Assembly: GCF_027580225.2 (NCBI RefSeq)
Contig: NC_073359.2
Span: 15,818,001 to 15,882,000 of the forward strand
DNA from: Misgurnus anguillicaudatus
Lineage: Eukaryota; Chordata; Actinopteri; Cypriniformes; Cobitidae
DNA length: 64,000 bases
Direction of reading: 5' to 3'
The position numbers and the translations under genes were made by a program. Below the pieces are notes generated by a model. It did no database searches. It was not told the origin of the DNA and worked only from the letters and a program-made list of their open reading frames with translations. Positions within the stretch are counted from its first letter, which is position 1. Each line of letters opens with the position of its first letter. Positions 1 through 10,474 of the stretch are shown in pieces.

Positions 1-120
1 GATCGATGACGTCAAAGTACCGCGAGAGCGAGTTGAGGAATCACACGTAGAGGTCTAATTTCGAATCGCTCTCGCGGTACTTTGACATCATCCGTCTGTC
101 AGTTCTTGCAGCGCCGCATA
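1..120. repeat. Short foldback element, copy 1 (left end cut by window edge)
   Basis: The left arm at 5-32 and right arm at 65-92 are inverted copies of about 28 bp (GATGACGTCAAAGTACCGCG against its complement) with one or two mismatches, separated by about 32 bp. The right arm continues outward through CGTCTGTCAGTTCTTGCAGC, which is also kept in the copies at 3812-3945 and 18537-18681. The outer part of the left arm lies beyond the window. I do not recognise the family. The arms read as a short open frame on the minus strand, but this follows from the repeat and is not evidence of a gene. Confidence 0.75.
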
Positions 121-355
121 AAGTCAAACACGCGTAAAATTGCTGACCTCCAAGCACTCGTCTCTGCTCCTCGACATAATGGAGCAGCTGTATTTGCAAA
201 TACAAACACACGAAACGAGTTTGCACGAACATAAATGTGAACTTAGAAGCGTTCAGAGTAGCAATCACATGTAAACATAGGTTGCACTTTTGACGTAGGT
301 GCGAGCTCTGGCGCATACTCTGTGACGTTGCCTGCTTAAACATCCGTTTGTCTCA

Positions 356-515
356 GTTTACATGCAACCGAAGATTTTCAAGATCTCCACTCTGGACGGG
401 GTTTTTAGAAACAATCGATTTCAGAGGCGAGTTCTCCATTTGCATGTAAACGAGGGGCACAAACGAAGGTAAATCTCTTAGTTTTTAAAAATAACCATGT
501 ATGTGTAAACAGGGC
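356..515. repeat. Remnant of a small inverted-repeat DNA element
   Basis: GTTTACATGCAA at 356 returns inverted as TTTGCATGTAAAC at about 438-450. The following stretch ends in GTGTAAACAGGGCCT, which resembles the terminus of a dispersed teleost DNA element. It abuts the truncated LTR at 516. The family is uncertain. Confidence 0.35.
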
Positions 516-953
516 CTCAAACAGGGTTTATTAAACCAAAAAACAAAGGCCCACGTGGGGGAAAACAGCACAGGAACAGATGACACTACAGACAAGGCTA
601 GACTAACTTGACTAAGACAATTACAAAGACTAACAGACTTGACTAGAAACTTTGAGTTGCTACAAACAGCAACGGTACAAAACATACAAAACGATCCAGC
701 ACAGGACAGAATACACTGGGGCCTTAAATAAGAAAACTAAACAAGACAACGAGGGAAAGACAGGTGAGGGGAGTTAACCAATAATTAAATATTAACAAGG
801 AGACAAGGGGGCGGGGATATAAACGAGACACAGCAGCACACTACCCAAACAAAAGGCCATGTGCTGCCACACAAAACATGGGTACCACCACGATCCTGCC
901 ACATGACCATGAACCACTATGAATAACTATGAAAGACTGGCAGGAACATGACA
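516..953 (-). mobile_element. LTR (downstream copy) of an LTR retrotransposon, 3'-truncated
   Basis: This segment closely matches 5199-5640. On the minus strand it starts TGTCATG at 953, contains a TTATTTAAG TATA-like stretch and ends near TTTAATAAACCCTG, as expected for U3, promoter and polyadenylation regions of an LTR. A run of eleven C on the plus strand (a G-rich polypurine tract on the minus strand) lies immediately outside at about 958-972, which marks this as the 3' LTR. Compared with the other copy, about 50 bp of its distal end is missing. A Ty3/Gypsy-type origin is my best guess from overall layout; no polymerase remains to confirm it. Confidence 0.7.
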
Positions 954-1250
954 GTAACCCCCCCCCCCCTTAAAGGGACGCCTCCAGGTGTTTCTCAAGG
1001 GGGTACACAAGACAATGGACAAGACAAGACCATATACAGACTAGGACAGATAACAGATTCAATAAAATAAACTAGAAAGTAAGTCCAAGGTGATCAACAC
1101 AACCAAAAACTGCAAACTAAAGATCATAAGGGTAAAGTCCAGGGAGGCTTGGGCAACGGTCTCTGAGTTAGTGGCCGGTCAGAAGGCTGTGGCTGTAGCC
1201 GGGCAGATGGCTGTGGACGTAGCTGTGGCCAGGCAGACGGCTGTGGTCGG
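954..1250 (-). mobile_element. 3' internal region of the LTR element, with polypurine tract and minisatellite remnant
   Basis: Next to the LTR lies the C-rich plus-strand run (polypurine tract on the minus strand). From about 1165 to 1250 the sequence turns into diverged copies of the GC-rich unit GTGGCCGGGCAGACGGCTGT that is expanded at 4721-5060. The tract is broken at 1250 by a hAT element and resumes at 2961. Confidence 0.6.
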
Positions 1251-1929
1251 CAGAGATGTTCACGAGTCTCTCATCTGAAGTCTGAGTCGAGTCTGAAGTC
1301 TTTCAGCTGGAGTCCGAGTCAAGTCTGGAGTCTTTATCACTGAAGTCCGAGTCGAGTCTGAAGTCTTTTGTCACGAGTCCGAGTCGAGTCTCGAGTCATT
1401 TCATGCATTGCCGAGGGGAAAAAAGGTCCATTTAAAAATTCTGTAAATACCCTTTTTTATTTAGACAAAACAGTTATCAGTACATAATATACATGTAAAA
1501 CACATGTAACACATGTACATGACATATTTGTATAAAAACTAAATAAAACTGGCCTCAGAAATTTGAAGTAAACATAATTGAATTAATACTCCAAATATGC
1601 ACACTTTAACATGAATTAAAACCCCTGATGGACGTTGTTTTGTCGAGTGCTTTCATGACGACCATAGTATTTTTCTCAATGACTGCGATGAGAATCTTAT
1701 TTCAGATTATAGGTATGTACTCTGTTTTACATTTTTATAACTCCTGACAAGAATGAAGACATTATTTTCACTATAGGATTTTCATAATAAAATAATGGTC
1801 AAAACTAAATCTCTTGACCCCATTTAATGATGAATAGTTGTTTGAGGTAAATACATTTTAAACTAAAAGTAACTGAATTAATGTAAATAAAGAATGCTTT
1901 AGGACGCCTACATCCTCATGCGGGTTGTA

Positions 1930-1966
1930 ATCTCTCTCTCTCTCTCGAGCGAGCGAGCGAGCGAAT
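1930..1966. repeat. Compound microsatellite (TC)n-(GAGC)n
   Basis: A run of TC dinucleotides is followed directly by CGAGCGAGCGAGCGAGCG. It lies inside the hAT element. Confidence 0.9.
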
Positions 1967-2398
1967 GATGGTGGTATTGGTAACCTAGTAACCAGCAGTA
2001 AACAAAACAAGGTTCGTGTGGTAAATTGAGACATAACTGCATGTAATCACAATGGAGCAAGTTATAAATGTATTAGCCGTGCAGCTTGTAATTACCTAAA
2101 CTTAATGCTTGCCTGTACAGTACACAGAAGAAGGAATGCGCATTTTTTGACGAAGGCACTAGCAACAAGGATATTACGACGACGCCAAGACCCATATATG
2201 GTAAAGACAACTCCAGCGGAAACAGCTAGATGGTCAGTCACATTTAATGTTCGCTACATCAGAGTTAATTCAACAAATGCGTTTCCATCTCCCTTTACTC
2301 GCATTTACTCTTTTTGTCATAAATCAAAAACCACCTCAAGCGAGCATATAAACTTTTTTGCGCATTAAGGGATTTTTATTCGAAATTTGGCATTTCCA

Positions 2399-2650
2399 TC
2401 AATCGTTTTTGATGCAATACTTCAAAATGAGCATAAAATTATGGTGATGGAAACCAAATGGGGCGAGCAGAGTTAACGTGACTAACCTTTGTGGGTGTGT
2501 TCTCAGGTGTCTAATAAAGTTCGAAGTTGTTGTCCCAGTATCCTTTATGGTTTTTCCACATTCTTTGCATGTGGCTGTCCTTCCAGAAATGCCGTCTAAA
2601 ACATTTAAAAAACCGAACGATAGAACATATGGCACTGCCGGTCCCGCCAT
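2399..2650 (-). pseudogene. BED zinc-finger exon of a hAT transposase (relic)
   Basis: The minus-strand frame begins MAGPAVPYVLSFGF and contains a BED-type finger: CKECGKTIKDTGTTTSNF followed by IRHLRTHP, giving the Cys-x2-Cys and His-x3-His ligands at about residues 28, 31, 47 and 51. BED fingers form the N-terminal DNA-binding part of many hAT transposases. The finger is followed by AAAG/GTTAGT at about 2487, a good splice donor, so the real coding part probably stops at HPQR and the remaining residues are intronic. No catalytic RNase H-like or dimerisation domain follows before the element ends at 1251. It is a deletion derivative that could not make an active transposase. Confidence 0.7.
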
Positions 2651-3297
2651 CTTTATGAGACTCTTATCACATTTCAGATTTTACGCGCCGCACGTCATTG
2701 AATTTTATAATAAGGGTCCGGTCCGATCCCGTTTACTGCAGTACAGCATACACAAAAAAACACACATAATCCATTTAATGAAATCAGTAGTTAAGGATAA
2801 AAGACTCGAGTTGATTTTAAAATATTCACGAGTCTTTTATGTCGAGTCGAGTCAAGTCTGAAGTCATTTCAGTTCGAGTCTGAAGTCGAGTCTGAAGTCC
2901 TTAAAAATGCGACTCGAGTGCGACTCGAGTCCGAGTCACTGACTCGAGTGCCCATCTCTGGTGGTCGGGCAGACAAATGTGACCCGTCACGGAAACCAGG
3001 GACACAAGTCGGCAGCATAAGTTCCGAGAAAATGAGAAACAAAGTTTTTTTTTCAAAATTTGTGATTTTCGTTTTATTGGAGAATCTGTTAGTTGAGATC
3101 ACGAAGAAGCCTCTCCATGTTTGAGATAGCAGTTTTTGTATATTTAAAAGCGTACATTTTGCGGTTAAAATAGGCTTGTTTTTCCAGAGATTCTAGCGTG
3201 CAGCGGGGGGGCGTCATTGTCTGTGTATATTTACATACTGTATAAGCTTATGTTTTCGCCTCCGCCCCCAAAGGGAACAGCGTGACTACTAAATAAG

Positions 3298-3720
3298 GAT
3301 TGTTCGCCCAAAAATGAAAATAATGTAATTAATGACTCACCCTTATGTCGTTCTAAACTCGGAAGACCTCCGTTCATCTTCGGAACACAGTTTAAGATGT
3401 TTTAACGTTAGATTTAGTCCGAGAGCTTTCTGTCCCCTTCATTGAAAATCTATGTATGGTTTCCATGTCCAGAAAGGTAATAAAAAGATCATCAAAGTAG
3501 TCCATGTGACATCAGTGGGTCAGTTTGAACGTGTTGCAGCATCGAAAATACAGTTTGGTCCAAAAATAGCAGAATTACGACTTTATTCAGCATTGTCTTC
3601 TCTTCCGGCTCGAGCGCGAAGTCACGTGACTGTAGTGACGCGGCTGCCCTGTTCCTCAGATATGTTTGCTAAGTTGTTGTTTTTTCAAGCGTATAGCGTG
3701 CGTCTCCCCAGACTGTAAAG
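3298..3720. repeat. Dispersed teleost repeat (CCCAAAAATGAAAAT...CTCACCCTTATGTCGTTC type)
   Basis: From memory this stretch resembles a very common cyprinid interspersed repeat that starts near TTCACCCAAAAATGAAAAT and includes CTTTCTGTCCC and GTCCATGTGAC. A diverged relative of its first part lies at about 21105-21240. The short open frame running through it has no recognisable domain. Confidence 0.5.
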
Positions 3721-3811
3721 CTCGGGCGCACAAAACAAAAGAAAAATAAAAGAAGCTGGGGCGGAACAAATAACAGTCAGCTGCATCGTACGTCAGCCGC
3801 GTCACTGATCT

Positions 3812-3945
3812 TATGCGGCGCCGCAGTCGGATGACGTCAAACTACCGCGAGAGCTCCTCAAGAAATCTTTCGGAGTAGTTTAATTTCGAGTCGCTCTCGC
3901 GGTACTTTGTCGTCATCTCTTTGTCAGTTCCTGCAGCGCAGCATG
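3812..3945. repeat. Short foldback element, copy 2
   Basis: The left arm GATGACGTCAAACTACCGCG at 3830 pairs with the right arm TCGCTCTCGCGGTACTTTG at 3890-3917, with about 36 bp between. Outer parts ATGCGGCGCCGCAG (left) and CTGCAGCGCAGCAT (right) extend the pairing, though the left outer arm has a small deletion relative to copy 3. Confidence 0.75.
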
Positions 3946-4720
3946 AGTCCAAACACACAGAATTTACATAGAGATTGTTGAATTCATTATATAATTGGCT
4001 ACATGTTTTGTCTATCAATATTTTCCATGAAGTCATTGGCTGATGGAGGAACGAGCGAGCGATTGGTAACATCTCTAAAGGACGTCACGTTTTCGACGGC
4101 GCTGTTTGGATGATCTGTTATACTACCTATAAAATAAAAACTTAACTTTGAAGGCGGGTTCACGTGTTTAACGGAGTGTAATCATATACCCTTACATGTT
4201 ACGATGTAAATAGTCCTCAGATTGTATATTATGTTGTATTACTAGACATTCATGCAAAATCTGATGTCAACAATATAGACTATACATCGTTATTTCACGG
4301 ATTATACGCATTTGTGGACAAAATGGTCATTGGATAATCTGAAACAGACTGGATTCGAGTTGTGATCAACACAAAGGTAAAAAGTCATGTTTATTTTTGC
4401 ATGTTGTCATTTGGACTTCTGTCATAAAATACTACATGATGCTAGAACATCAGTATCTCAAAACGGCTTTACAGAGGGTATGGCTTAGCTTAATGAGATG
4501 TAAATAAGCCCTATTGTCTCCCCCAGTTGGAAAGATGAGTCTCTTTCGTCTCGATTTTCTCGGTTTGAGTATTTCTGAGTTCCTATATTCAAATGGCCAC
4601 AACTTCTCCATATGTTATCAGATTTCCATGTGTTACACATGCACTTTCAGAATCTGTGAATAACTCAAAATGGCCCAGATCCGACTTGTGTCCCTACTTT
4701 CCGTGACTGGTCACAAATGT

Positions 4721-5060
4721 GACTGTAGCTGTAGCCAGGCAGACGGCTGTAGCTGTGGCTGTAGCTGTGGCCGGGCAGACGGCTGTAGCTGTGGCCGGGT
4801 AGACGGCTGTAGCTGTGGCCGGGTAGACGGCTGTAGCTGTGGCCGGGCAGACGGCTGTAGCTGTGGCTGTGGCCGGGCAGACGGCTGTAGCTGTGGCTGC
4901 GGCCGGGCAGACGGCTGTAGCTGTGGCTGCGGCCGGGCAGACGGCTGTAGCTGTGGCCGGGCAGACGGCTGTAGCAGTGGTTGCGGCTGGGCAGACGGCT
5001 GTAGCTGTGGTTGCGGCCGGGCAGACGGCTGTAGCTGTGGCCGAGTTGACTGCAGGAGCT
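4721..5060. repeat. GC-rich minisatellite within the LTR element (24/30-bp units)
   Basis: About a dozen head-to-tail copies of CTGTAGCTGTGGCCGGGCAG plus ACGG are present, some with an extra 6-bp CTGTGG or CTGCGG step. Unit lengths are multiples of three, so several frames stay open: Cys/Gly-rich on plus, Gln/Pro-rich (QLQPSARPQ) on minus. The block starts about 45 bp inside the presumed leader of the LTR element and is continuous with the remnants at 1165-1250 and 2961-2972. Confidence 0.9.
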
Positions 5061-5151
5061 GAAGAAGGCTGATCCTCACAAGCAAACAGTCAATAAGTGT
5101 CCATGGTGAGTCCACCGATACCTGCTGGGTCCCTGACTGGCTGGATCGTTC
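5061..5151 (-). mobile_element. Leader region of the LTR element (minus strand)
   Basis: Directly downstream of the 5' LTR on the minus strand, the sequence GAACGATCCAGCCAGTCAGG and then GACCCAGCAGG occupies the place of the primer-binding site and leader. I cannot match it to a tRNA 3' end with confidence. An ATG at about 5104 on this strand opens a frame that stops after four codons. A longer frame from 5157 runs into the minisatellite as Gln/Pro repeats. No Gag signature is visible. Confidence 0.45.
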
Positions 5152-5640
5152 TATCATGATTCACAAAGAATGGGACCCAAGTGCAAGGTAACAGTGAACT
5201 CAAACAGGGTTTATTAAACCAAAAAACAAAGGCCCACGTGGGGGAAAACAGCACAGGAACAGATGACACTACAGACAAGACTAGACTAACTTGACTAAGA
5301 CAATTACAAAGATTAACAGACTTGACTAGAAACTTTGACTGAGTTGTTACAAACAGCAACGGTACAAAACATACAAAACGATCCAGCACAGGACAGAATA
5401 CACTGGGGCCTTAAATAAGAAAACTAAACAAGACAACGAGGGAAAGACAGGTGAGGGGAGTTAACCAATAATTAATTATTAACGAGGAGACAAGGGGGCG
5501 GAGATATAAACGAGACACAGCAGCACACTACCCAAACAAAAGGCCATGTGCTGCCACACAAAACATGGGTACCACCACGATCCTGCCACATGACCATGAA
5601 CCACTATGAATAACTATGAAAGACTGGCAGGACCATGACA
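5152..5640 (-). mobile_element. LTR (upstream, 5' copy) of the LTR retrotransposon
   Basis: On the minus strand this 489-bp repeat starts TGTCATGG at 5640 and ends near CATGATA at 5152, an imperfect TGTCATG/CATGACA terminal inverted pair. It is nearly identical to 516-953 over the shared part. Its right side abuts LINE sequence at 5641, so the LTR element was inserted in, or beside, that LINE fragment. Confidence 0.8.
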
Positions 5641-6024
5641 AATCTAGTGTTAAGTGAACTAATGGGTAGAGTGGTGGCTGCTTGGGTAGCTATGATGTTT
5701 TCCCTAATAGCTGTAATTTTGTTTGAAAAGAAGTTCATGAAATCGCTACTATTGTGTTGAAGTTTACTATTGGTTTCTGTTTGTTCTTTGTTTCTAGTCA
5801 GTTTCGCAACTGTGCTAAAGAGGAAACGTGAGTTATTATGATTCTTATTTATAAGCTTGCTAAGATAGGTAGATCTGGCGGTTTTAATAGCCTGTCTGTA
5901 GTGTTTAACACTCTCTTTCCATGCTGCACGCCATACCTTTAACTTTGTGCTTCTATAATTTCTTTCCATTTTTCTAGCTGCCTTTTTAAGGGCTGCGGTG
6001 TGATGGTCATACCATGGAGCTGGC
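5641..6024 (-). pseudogene. LINE fragment: linker between endonuclease and reverse transcriptase
   Basis: The minus-strand translation includes KVWRAAWKESVKHYRQAI, SRFLFSTVAKLTRNKE and SSDFMNFFSNKITAIREN. In L2/CR1-like LINEs this is the segment after the endonuclease and before the reverse transcriptase fingers. The last part matches CNEFATFFSEKISNIR of the longer LINE at 29108-31557, which lacks the rest of this linker. Both LINE ends are missing here. The frame is then broken by the adjacent LTR element. A related fragment lies at 8877-9204. Confidence 0.75.
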
Positions 6025-6039
6025 GGTTTTTCTTTTTAT

Positions 6040-6385
6040 AGAAGCAGTATAACAACATCTATGTAGAAAACATTTGGACTACAATTAGCCCTTATATAAA
6101 GGTCCAGTCAATGTCAATACTGGGCCTATAGTATACATTGGAAAAAAGACCTTTAGGGGATCAAAATTAGATGTGCAAAAAAAGACGTGCAAAAGACGTT
6201 GTTCCGACATCACTTTGTGCAGTGGCAGTTTAAATTTGATGTAGAAAAGACGCCCACATCGACCACATTTAGACTACAATTAGCATCTATATAGAGGTCC
6301 AATGAACGTCAATACTGGACGTTCAATAGACAATAAAAAAGACATCTTCTGGTGTCACCTTCAGGAGACCAAAATTGTATGTGCA
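6040..6385. repeat. Two diverged tandem copies of a roughly 190-bp repeat
   Basis: GTAGAAAACATTTGGACTAC with ACAATTAGCCCTTATATAAA (about 6060) recurs as GACCACATTTAGACTACAAT (about 6260). Both copies go on to AATACTGG...C, an AAAAAGAC stretch and a variant of CAAAATTRKATGTGCAA. The motif GTGCAAAAAAGAC also occurs once at 9204, at the edge of the second LINE fragment. Confidence 0.6.
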
Positions 6386-6675
6386 ATTCAATTCAATTCA
6401 ATTTTATTTATATAGCGCTTTTCACAATTGTTAATTGTTGCAAAGCAGCTTTACATGAGTAGATGTAGAGGAGAACACAGAAAATCAATACATAATATAA
6501 GAAGTAGAATATAGCGGCTAAGGTTAAACTGTACAAGCGAGCGTATTAATAATGTAACGTATACAGTAAAGTGCTAAGTTAAGCCAAAGTTGGCTGACTC
6601 TCCCTGGGATGAAAAAAAACCCTAGGAGAAAACCCATTGGGAAAAACTCCTAGAAGGAAAAAACCATTGGGAGAA

Positions 6676-6680
<5 letters not shown>
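6386..6680 (-). repeat. 3' end of a non-LTR-type dispersed repeat with (GAATT)n tail
   Basis: On the minus strand the sequence ends AAAGCGCTATATAAATAAAA and then a short (TTGAA)n tail, typical of the 3' terminus of a fish non-LTR element. The region at 6600-6680 with GGGAAAAACTCC is part of the same common repeat, recognised from memory. The (TA)n tract and hAT that follow separate it from the probable continuation at 8399-8576. Confidence 0.5.
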
Positions 6681-6745
<65 letters not shown>

Positions 6746-6763
6746 ATATATATATATATATAT
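6680..6763. repeat. (TA)n microsatellite, left part
   Basis: About 80 bp of almost pure TA dinucleotides, interrupted once by TATC. It served as the insertion site of the hAT element at 6764. Confidence 0.97.
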
Positions 6764-8331
6764 TAGGGCTGTCCTCGACTAAGGATTTACATATTCGAAT
6801 CAGAATTGTCGAATCTTTTCATAGTCAACCGATAGTCGAATCATCTATGTGTGTGCATGGGTTGGGAGGGGGTCAGACCAGGTACAAATTGATAACTTTT
6901 ATTTTCTTTCACAAGCAGCACACATAAACAAGTTTCTGATAAAGTGACCAAAAACTGTCTTTCAAGTGATGAATGAAGACAAAACTGACGATGCATTTAT
7001 ATATTTTTAAAGTAAAATGTAAGGCAACATTTGTTTAATTATTCCTCATAACATTTTAAAGCCACGATCTACAGAACATCACACAAAAAACATTTTGATA
7101 ACTAAACCTAAAAATATAACAAAGGTGATCCTGCCATGGAAACCTCGGCTAATTCAGTGTTTTTATTTAATTTGGAGATTAAGCATGTCAAAGCAGTCAT
7201 GACCAAAAAAACGACAAATGAGAAATGACAAATAATTTGTGATTGTTACTGCAAATTATAAAAACTAAGCTTTATATACAATTCATAAAAACACTAAAAT
7301 TAATGATTTAATAGACACTACGCGTTATTATTTAGCACAGAAATAACTGCTTGCTTTCACTTTGATCATCTCCATTCACTTTAGATACAGAAACAACTGA
7401 TGATATTATTTATTTTAGGAATCTCTTTTCTATCATTTGAAAGTGAACACCGACCATAATATTAAATCACAAGAAAGACAGTCGTGTCAGGCATAAATAC
7501 GGTTCAGTGCAGATATTTTCCGTTTCATAACCGAAATTTAAAGAAACGGCTTACCTGTTTTGTAGTTTAACTTTTGACAAGATAACCATAAGTTTTAAAT
7601 ACATTTTAAAAACGTATACCCGTCGAAAACATCCGTATTTTAATGTCTAGTTTGATGAACTTCTAAATATGAGACGCAGATCACCTAGCACGTTCAGCTA
7701 AATTGCATGCGCAAGCATGGCCAGCACGCAATAGCGCAACATCGATACAACGAAAAGCAATCCAAAATGTACAGACTTAAATTAGATCAGAATTTACGTT
7801 TATAATAAATACATTTTTTTAACAAAATAAGGTCAGAAGTAACAAAGGGCAGAACAAATGTGCAAAATGCCTCAAGTGCACGAAAACAAAACACAAGCCA
7901 AATAGATAAATCAGATAACCCAGAGTGATTTATAAATAAAATAAAGAAATTATTAAAAGAATGAAAGTATAGCCAGAATTGCCAGCTTTTTCTTTTAAAT
8001 GTAGAAACAAAGAGGCAATGGTTTATTAACGAAGAAACCTCCGTGTAGCCCGATCACACGGGTTGCTGGATTTATTAACACATTTTAAAATATTTATTGA
8101 AAGCTGATACTTCACATATTATTTGCAGAATTATAATAATATGCTGTATATTAATATATTGGGAGAAAGCTGTTATATGTGAAATCAGAGTTGTGCACAG
8201 TGCACCATATACGGCCAAAATTAAAGGATCCTCATTTCATAACACATCTGCGACGATTCGACTGTGAGATTGGTAGTCGAATCAGGCTTCTCCTATCGAT
8301 CCATCGAATCTTCGACTATTCGGGGTCACCC

Positions 8332-8334
<3 letters not shown>
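6764..8334. mobile_element. hAT-like non-autonomous element inserted in a (TA)n tract
   Basis: The left end is TAGGGCTGTCCTCGACTAAG and the right end is the complement of TAGGGGTGACCCCGAATAG. Both are followed inward by scattered TCGAAT/ATTCGA motifs, as in related hAT elements. The flanks are ATATATAT on both sides, consistent with an 8-bp duplication but uninformative in a microsatellite. No transposase frame was found in the AT-rich 1.57-kb body. Confidence 0.75.

Positions 8335-8400
<66 letters not shown>
8335..8400. repeat. (TA)n microsatellite, right part, grading to (GATATA)n
   Basis: TA dinucleotides continue on the far side of the hAT and end as several GATATA steps. Confidence 0.97.
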
Positions 8401-8404
<4 letters not shown>

Positions 8405-8576
8405 AGATACGGTAGGGATAGGAGGCGGGTAAGCGGATTAAACTGGTTCAGCCAGTGGTCGTTGGTCGGGCATTGGCTGGGCATCAGGTTGAAGGACAGC
8501 CAGTAGATCAGTGGTGCGATGACCTTCACAGCAACAGGAACTGGGTCTGTTTGTCTCATTGTCCTCGGGGTCAATA
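8399..8576. repeat. Continuation of the dispersed repeat split by the TA tract and hAT
   Basis: Moderately GC-rich repeat-like sequence (GGATTAAACTGGTTCAGCCA, then GATGACCTTCACAGCAACAG). From memory it belongs to the same kind of interspersed repeat as 6386-6680. No coding signal. Confidence 0.35.
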
Positions 8577-8876
8577 AACTTCGACTCGCCTGAAAAGTCC
8601 GCTCCCCTTCTCCCTCTCATAATGGGAGAGGGAGGGTGTTACTGCGCCGAGTCGAAGTACTCCCAAAAGTGCTATTACGCCATAAAATGTAGCTCCTCTT
8701 TTAAATCCGCTTAGAAAAGCGCTACATTTTATTTTGTACCACCAAACTTGCTCGTATAACTACTCGTCTTAAATAGGAAAAACGTTGATGTGTTTGGTCA
8801 CTTCTAACTTTATCTCTAAATGGTACCATTGAATGAATGGGGCTAAGCTAAATGCTATCGAAGCGTCGCGTTTCTA
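8577..8876. repeat. Dispersed repeat with internal hairpin
   Basis: Contains TAAAATGTAGC and GCGCTACATTTTA about 30 bp apart, able to form a hairpin, followed by TTTGGTCACTTCTAACTTTA and GAATGAATGGGGCTAAGCTA, a stretch I recall as abundant in cyprinid genomes. It truncates the LINE fragment that starts at 8877. Confidence 0.5.
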
Positions 8877-9204
8877 TGTTTTCCCTAATAACCATAATTT
8901 TGTTAGTAAAGAAGTTCATGAAGTTGTTACTATTATGTTGGAGTTTACTATTGGTTTCTGTTTGTTCTTTGTTTCTAGTCAGTTTCGCAACTGTGCTAAA
9001 GCGGAAATGAGGGTTGTTATGATTTTCTTTAAGCGTACTGAGATAGGTAGATCTGGCGGTTTTTATAGCCTGTCTGTAGTGTTGAACACTCTCTTTCCAT
9101 GCTGAACGCCATACCTCTAACTTTGTGCTTCAGTAGTTTCTTTCCATTTTTCTAGCTTCTTTTTTAAGGGCTGCAGTATGATGGTCATACCATGGAGCTG
9201 GTGT
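8877..9204 (-). pseudogene. Second LINE linker fragment
   Basis: Closely matches 5694-6024 on the same strand, sharing GTTTCTAGTCAGTTTCGCAA, GGTAGATCTGGCGGTTTT and ATGGTCATACCATGGAGCTG. Point changes and small indels break the frame. It has a different left boundary from the first fragment, so it is either a separate truncated insertion or a later rearranged duplicate. Confidence 0.75.
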
Positions 9205-10327
9205 GCAAAAAAGACATGCAAAAGACTGCATTTACTAATGTATTTAACAAATACAACCTTACTGTCATCATTTCAAATTTTACATGAAATTCAACCATAT
9301 TTGGGCTAACCACAATAATTTCATAGCTTTTGACAATCAAAATGAACTTATTTGCCAGCTTTAATTGCTCTTTAAAGATGCTTAGAAAAAACTTCTGAAA
9401 GTATGACACTGAAGCAACATCCTCATTTAAACTATAAACGAGCAACATCAGAGCAATGCAAATTTCTCTTGTGGCAGAAAGAAGAGACTAAATTCTTTGT
9501 TTCCAAATATGAAGAGACACCTGGCATTCTGGATAAAAGCCTGTGACACGGCTCAATCTTGTCTCATCTCAGTTAGCACTTGTTTGGGGTGTGATCACAC
9601 AGTCAAATTGCAAACTATAGTATCTGAGAAGTGACAATGCTGTAAATTCATTCAAAGGATTTTCAATAGAAACATTTTACAGCTACAGCAAGAAGTCTAA
9701 CTTTTTCGCTATTAAAAAACATGGCTCATGTCAGTGGAGACCGTTTCAAAGGCCTTATTCAGCATAGCATGAATAATTCATCACAAGAAAAGAATGCAGA
9801 TTTCTCAAAACAGTGCAGACGGGATATAAACCTCATGATTTTGCAAACTCAAAGAATCTCTTTGACCGTGGCATGATGATGGTAACCTCCAAAATAAATT
9901 TCTGAAATTCCACTAAAGTCGTGACGTCAAAATATAACCGGGTTTAAAAGCAGGTGTCATAAGTTTTCATAAAACAATTTCATAAAGATAAAATATACAG
10001 TATATTGTATAGTACTAAATTGAGCATTAGCATTTGGACTGTGTGTGATTATTGTACACTTTTCAAACAACATACAAACAACACTTCATTTCATAAAACA
10101 ATTAGCTCCACCAATGCAAAAAACATAGCTTTGCCCAGTTTCTGCACATTATTTGTTACATATTATTTGCTCAGATCAAAACATTTAATAATTTTAAGCT
10201 CCCACCCAGCTGTTACTTCATGTGCACATTCTGTGCGCTGGAAACCCACAAATTTCAGTTTTCTTGAAGATTGATTTATTAGGGAACAAGGGGTCGCGAG
10301 ATCAACCATCTGCCCTGTGGAGTGAAC
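9205..10327. other. No gene seen; AT-rich unique-looking DNA
   Basis: After a short GTGCAAAAAAGACATGCAAA piece shared with the repeat near 6180, the stretch is AT-rich with many stops in all frames. I see no transposon ends, RNA gene or coding signature. Confidence 0.5.
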
Positions 10328-10474
10328 ATGTCTGCCCCGCTGCCATTCATCACTTCTGGACAGATTACAGATGCTGAAATCCGAGAAGGGCTGGAGTTTA
10401 ATGAACCTGAAGAGGTGTGGGGCATGAGAATGGATCAGGGATTTCACAGCTTAGAAAACCTGTGCCATACGTGA
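10328..10474 (+). CDS. Possible small ORF of 48 codons, unrecognised
   Basis: ATG at 10328 opens MSAPLPFITSGQITDAEI and ends ...FHSLENLCHT before TGA at 10472-10474. It is notable only because its base composition and codons look more gene-like than the surrounding AT-rich DNA, and because GAAGAG/GTGTGG inside it could be a splice donor. I recognise no domain, signal peptide or membrane segment. It may equally be a chance frame; treat as unproven. Confidence 0.12.
   Translation: MSAPLPFITSGQITDAEIREGLEFNEPEEVWGMRMDQGFHSLENLCHT

Larger units (their letters stand above)
1251..2960 (-). mobile_element. hAT-type DNA transposon, non-autonomous, with 8-bp target duplication
   Basis: The ends are CAGAGATGTTCACGAGTC at 1251 and the complement of CAGAGATGGGCACTCGAGTC at 2960. 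They are flanked by identical 8-bp direct repeats GTGGTCGG at 1243-1250 and 2961-2968, the hAT signature. Subterminal DNA at both ends (1261-1400 and 2820-2950) is packed with GAGTC/GACTC motifs, likely transposase binding sites. A BED zinc-finger exon is still present at 2399-2650 on the minus strand, but the 1.7-kb length leaves no room for a full transposase. The target was the minisatellite of the LTR element. Confidence 0.9.
2973..4720. mobile_element. DNA element with about 40-bp terminal inverted repeats, inserted in the LTR-element minisatellite
   Basis: The left end (2973-3013) contains GACCCGTCACGG, then AGGGACACAAGTCGG. The right end (4679-4720), read on the minus strand, gives GACCAGTCACGG, then AGGGACACAAGTCGG. 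The minisatellite of the LTR element stops at the left end and resumes at the right end, so this is an insertion. I see no clean target duplication and no transposase frame. Inside are a known dispersed repeat (about 3298-3720) and foldback copy 2. The superfamily is not assigned. Confidence 0.65.

Noticed and set aside
4670..5062. Cysteine/glycine-rich plus-strand frame resembling a metallothionein or keratin-associated protein
   Set aside because: It is the translation of the 24/30-bp minisatellite inside a retrotransposon; other frames are equally open.
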